16,218 nt of DNA from an uncultured Dialister sp. (GTDB lineage: Bacteria > Bacillota > Negativicutes > Veillonellales > Dialisteraceae), in NCBI GenBank assembly GCA_900759415.1, contig CAAEVC010000149.1:1-16218 (forward strand), in the 5' to 3' direction. Numbering within the stretch: the stretch's first letter is position 1; every line of letters begins with the position of its first letter. The notes under the pieces were generated by a model. It did not search any database. It saw only the letters and a list, made by a program, of their open reading frames with translations, and had not been told where the DNA came from. A program made the position numbers and the translations under genes. Shown in pieces: positions 13,603 through 16,218 of the stretch.

Positions 13603-13698
13603 AAAGAGCCCCAACGGGGCTATATATTTCGGCAGGGCCTACGGCCTTCTCGGGGCTCTCTGCACGGGGCTCTCTGCACGGGGCTCGGGGCTCTTTTT
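13603..13698 (+). repeat. GGGGCTC tandem repeats with competing hairpins
   Basis: AAAGAGCCCC (13603-13612) can pair either with nearby GGGGCT (13616-13621) or with the distal GGGGCTCTTT (13687-13696), which runs into a T tract to 13698. Between them lie two full 14-bp units CGGGGCTCTCTGCA (13651-13664 and 13665-13678) plus a partial third (13679-13686), so GGGGCTC occurs four times. AGGGCC/GGCCTT forms another small hairpin. This is probably a second terminator region plus expanded repeat. Confidence 0.6.
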
Positions 13699-13754
13699 GT
13701 TCTATAGACGATAAGTGGTAAGCGCCGCCAGTGAAATTATTTTGGGAGTCAATC

Positions 13755-14627
13755 ATGTCAATCACATCAATGATCCTTATCATTCTCACGTTTATCGTGA
13801 ACTTCATTATGAATTACTCTTTCTGGACCATCATGGTTTCCCTGGCCTTTATGGTGGGGTACAAGGGCATCCCCTATAATGATGGGACCCTGCTGATTAA
13901 GCTCAGTCTGGCTTCTCTTCTTATTCCTGCCATTCTGGTGCAGTTTCCTTTTATGGAACGGTTCTTTGTCTTTTCCAACAGTGGAAGGACGCCTCACGGG
14001 GAAGAGGAGAGTCTCCTCCGGCAGTTTCTGGCAGAAGTCTGTGAGAGAGCCCATCTGAATCCTTCTGATTATCCCCTTTACGTAGGCCGGGAGAATATTT
14101 ATAACGCCTTTTCTCTTGGAAAGAGTATCGTCATCATGGAGCCTCTTCTCCACCAGTTTCCAGAAGATGAACTGATAGGCGTCATGGCTCATGAAATGGG
14201 ACATATACAGCATGGGGACACCCGATATGGTCTCATCTGCGTCGGCCTTTCCTGGTTCGGTCAGGTCATTATCCTGGTGTACAACCTGCTCTTCCTGATT
14301 TTCCGGCTCTTCATGTGGATTCCTTTCCTGGGTCTCTTCCTTTCTCTCCTTGCTCTTTTCATCAAACTGCAGTACCAGATCCTTGACATCTTCCTTCAGG
14401 TGCCGATGATCGTAATTTCAAGATTTGGCAGCAGGAAGGCGGAGTATGAAGCAGACCGCTACGCCTGCGAACTGGGACTGGGAAGGGAACTGGCCATGGG
14501 CCTTGCCCATCTGGAATCTATTTACGGTTCAGGAAAATCCTCTCTCTTCCAGCGGCTCATGAATGATCATCCTGATACAGATAAACGGATCCGCCGTATC
14601 GAAGAATACCTGCGCACTCATCAGTAA
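13755..14627 (+). CDS. M48-family (HtpX-like) membrane metalloprotease
   Basis: This zinc metalloprotease is anchored in the inner membrane and is likely involved in membrane protein quality control. The protein is 290 residues from ATG 13755, preferred over an upstream in-frame GTG (13731) because GGGAG stands 6 nt before it. Two membrane helices are near the N terminus (about residues 5-35 and 45-65), then the catalytic HEMGH (146-150), a second hydrophobic pair (about 160-222), and the third zinc ligand region SRKAEYEADRYA (Glu230). The ending HPDTDKRIRRIEEYL is characteristic of M48 proteases. Whether it is true HtpX or a paralog cannot be told from one sequence. The next gene follows after 17 nt, suggesting an operon. 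Confidence 0.9.
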   Translation: MSITSMILIILTFIVNFIMNYSFWTIMVSLAFMVGYKGIPYNDGTLLIKLSLASLLIPAILVQFPFMERFFVFSNSGRTPHGEEESLLRQFLAEVCERAHLNPSDYPLYVGRENIYNAFSLGKSIVIMEPLLHQFPEDELIGVMAHEMGHIQHGDTRYGLICVGLSWFGQVIILVYNLLFLIFRLFMWIPFLGLFLSLLALFIKLQYQILDIFLQVPMIVISRFGSRKAEYEADRYACELGLGRELAMGLAHLESIYGSGKSSLFQRLMNDHPDTDKRIRRIEEYLRTHQ

Positions 14628-14644
14628 CGAAAGGGGGGCTATCT

Positions 14645-16087
14645 ATGGACAGATGGAAAACATTTCTCAGGAATCATCACTGGACCTCTCCCTTTGTCCT
14701 TGTGCCCTCCCTTCTTATTTTCTTCCTCCTCATCTGCCTTCTCCTTGCCAAACTGGCCAGTCTGGGAGCTGCCTGGATTTTCAACTATGAAGTCAGCCGG
14801 CAGGACATGTTCCGCGGTACCATACAGGTGGAATCTATCACCGCCAATATTCACGGCGGCGTCACCTTTGAAAATCTTTCCTGGGACAGCCCGGAAGGAG
14901 ATCCGATCGTCCGCATCCCCAAAGGCACGCTGAAGGTGAATCCCTGGGATGTGATTACAGGACAGATGAAATCCACCACCCTGAAGGAAGTCACCCTGGA
15001 GCGCCCTGCCTTTGCCGTCCGCTTTGACAGTAAGATGAAAATGGATTTCCTTGCTTTAGAGGAAGACAAAGCTGAAAAAGAGGACAAAGAGGAAAGCGTG
15101 GAAGAAAGGGTCCGGAATTTCAACCGCAGAGGAAGGCCCATTCAGCTGAAAATACATATCATCGACGGCCATGTGGAAACCTTCTATGAAAACAGGCATT
15201 ATATTTTCAACCATCTCTCTTTGGATGGAAATATCAATACAAAGGGCATGACAGACCTTCATCTCACCACCGGCCACTTTGGCGGCATGGCAGAAGGAGA
15301 AGGGGTGGAGCTCGACCTTTCTGTGGATTCCAAAGAAAAGGGCCTTCCTTCTACTGTGAAACTCACCGCCCGCTCCATCGATCCGGCCTCTCTTGGCTTT
15401 GGAAATATCCATGATCCCATGACTCTCACTGCCAGTGGAAAGGGACCCATCGCTCATCCGGTGGCCGACGGAGTCATCACCGCCCATGAGCTTCACATCC
15501 CAGCCCTTACCTTCCAGAATGTGAAAGGAAAAGTTCATTACGAAAGCGGACTTTTCATCTTCACCGATGTACATACAAAAGTCTATGGAGGAACCGCCTC
15601 CGCTCATGGAGATTACCATCTGGACAGCCGGGTCTTCAATATCTATCTTCATGGCGAAGACCTGGACAGTCGCATCCCTACTAACGAACCTCATTTCTAC
15701 TGCCTTGTCAACCTGGACGGAGAAATCCATTCCGACGGATCCCCGAAAGGCATCACCGCCTTCGGTACCTTCCATTCAGGCAAGGGCACCTACATGCTCA
15801 TCCCATTCAAAGAAATCAAAGGCACTTTCAATAACCGGTATAAAGCAGTAGATTTCTACGACGTTTCCATCGACACCGCCTTCGGACTTATCCACACCGA
15901 TGCCTTCCATATCATCGACGGAAAACTCCATCTCGGCCCCATCGAAATCACCGATAAGGAAACAGGAGAAACCATGCTCCTCACCGATGCGCCCTACAGA
16001 AGCGGCTCTATGAAAACCATCCGGCATATTGGGGAAAATATAAAAGATATCAGAAGGCAGGTGGAAGAAATAAAGGAAGGGCTGTGA
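14645..16087 (+). CDS. AsmA-like membrane-anchored periplasmic protein
   Basis: The protein (480 residues) has a basic start, one N-terminal membrane segment (about residues 16-46), and a long beta-rich periplasmic part. A highly charged linker (residues 139-155, many Glu/Lys) interrupts it. The patterns FRGTIQVESITANIHGGVTF, VKVHYESGLFIFTDVHTKVYGG-like strands and AHGDYHLDSRVFNI resemble AsmA/TamB-type proteins, which form bridge-like channels for lipid transport between the two membranes or affect outer-membrane assembly. It is far shorter than TamB. This fits a diderm host. The ribosome site is AAAGGGGGG about 7 nt before the ATG; a run of six G there is unusual. It is cotranscribed with the M48 protease and ended by an overlapping hairpin. 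Confidence 0.72.
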   Translation: MDRWKTFLRNHHWTSPFVLVPSLLIFFLLICLLLAKLASLGAAWIFNYEVSRQDMFRGTIQVESITANIHGGVTFENLSWDSPEGDPIVRIPKGTLKVNPWDVITGQMKSTTLKEVTLERPAFAVRFDSKMKMDFLALEEDKAEKEDKEESVEERVRNFNRRGRPIQLKIHIIDGHVETFYENRHYIFNHLSLDGNINTKGMTDLHLTTGHFGGMAEGEGVELDLSVDSKEKGLPSTVKLTARSIDPASLGFGNIHDPMTLTASGKGPIAHPVADGVITAHELHIPALTFQNVKGKVHYESGLFIFTDVHTKVYGGTASAHGDYHLDSRVFNIYLHGEDLDSRIPTNEPHFYCLVNLDGEIHSDGSPKGITAFGTFHSGKGTYMLIPFKEIKGTFNNRYKAVDFYDVSIDTAFGLIHTDAFHIIDGKLHLGPIEITDKETGETMLLTDAPYRSGSMKTIRHIGENIKDIRRQVEEIKEGL

Positions 16088-16104
16088 CTGCAGCCCTTCC
16101 TTTA
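16071..16104 (+). terminator. Hairpin terminator overlapping the AsmA-like stop codon
   Basis: A perfect 14-bp stem (TAAAGGAAGGGCTG, 16071-16084, with 16091-16104) has a 6-nt loop that contains the TGA stop (16085-16087). The T run is short (TTTA). Translation to the stop would disturb folding. Confidence 0.75.
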
Positions 16105-16105
16105 T

Positions 16106-16218
16106 AGAGCCCCGAGTTGAGCGAAGAGAGTTGAGAGGTGGTTGTAAAATATTCATAATTTTTATTTTTTAGCCAATACGGTCAACGGCGCGAGACCATT
16201 AGCGTATCATAGTGCGGC
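16106..16218. other. Intergenic end of window with GAGTTGA repeats
   Basis: The segment starts with AGAGCCCCGAGTTG, identical to 6237-6250, and further GAGTTGA copies to about 16136. An AT-rich stretch (16145-16170) and a GC-rich end follow. I see no gene in it. Confidence 0.5.

Noticed and set aside
13651..13693. CRISPR-like direct repeats
   Set aside because: The 14-bp units are contiguous with no spacers and no cas gene is present; it is a simple tandem repeat.

Overview
The window looks like chromosomal DNA from a diderm Firmicute of the Negativicutes (Dialister/Veillonellaceae-like). The basis is a YadA-type trimeric autotransporter and an AsmA-like envelope protein, both implying an outer membrane, together with Firmicute-style Shine-Dalgarno sites and a Firmicute-type short peptide deformylase. 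The genus is inferred from overall gene style, not proven. No rRNA, tRNA or CRISPR array was seen.

Left part (1-7705), all genes on the minus strand. Positions 1-578 hold no intact gene: a possible right end of an IS200/IS605-type element, a possible gene remnant, and a strong terminator hairpin. Next is a trimeric autotransporter adhesin (579-2523) whose signal peptide is separated from the rest of the protein by a one-base frame error in a run of six G. This is either a phase-variable OFF state or a sequence error. The larE-larB-larC operon (6074 to 2790) follows; it makes the nickel-pincer nucleotide cofactor of lactate racemase-type enzymes. LarC carries an exceptionally long His/Cys-rich insert built partly from 66-bp tandem repeats. 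Upstream are a 90-residue Cys-containing membrane protein and a TSUP-family transporter.

Middle part (8181-11768), plus strand. A YbjN-like protein with its own promoter and terminator precedes a four-gene run: a short, divergent peptide deformylase, an opine dehydrogenase-like protein, a secreted protein with an internal duplication, and a protein made of two tandem duplications (an N-terminal module twice, then an HTH-like module twice). A strong terminator closes the run.

Right part (12289-16087), plus strand. proA (proline synthesis) with its own terminator is followed by a two-gene unit of an M48/HtpX-like membrane metalloprotease and an AsmA-like anchored periplasmic protein, ending in a hairpin that contains the stop codon.

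The most unusual non-coding content is a family of GC-rich, hairpin-forming interspersed repeats. Two composite copies (about 6200-6566 and 11850-12201) share the same modules in the same order; the second includes a MITE-like segment with 14-bp inverted ends just upstream of proA. Related short motifs recur near 13603-13735 and 16106. I did not find a convincing new defence or biosynthetic system. The best candidates for new biology are the poly-G switch in the adhesin, the LarC metal-binding repeat and the composite repeat family.
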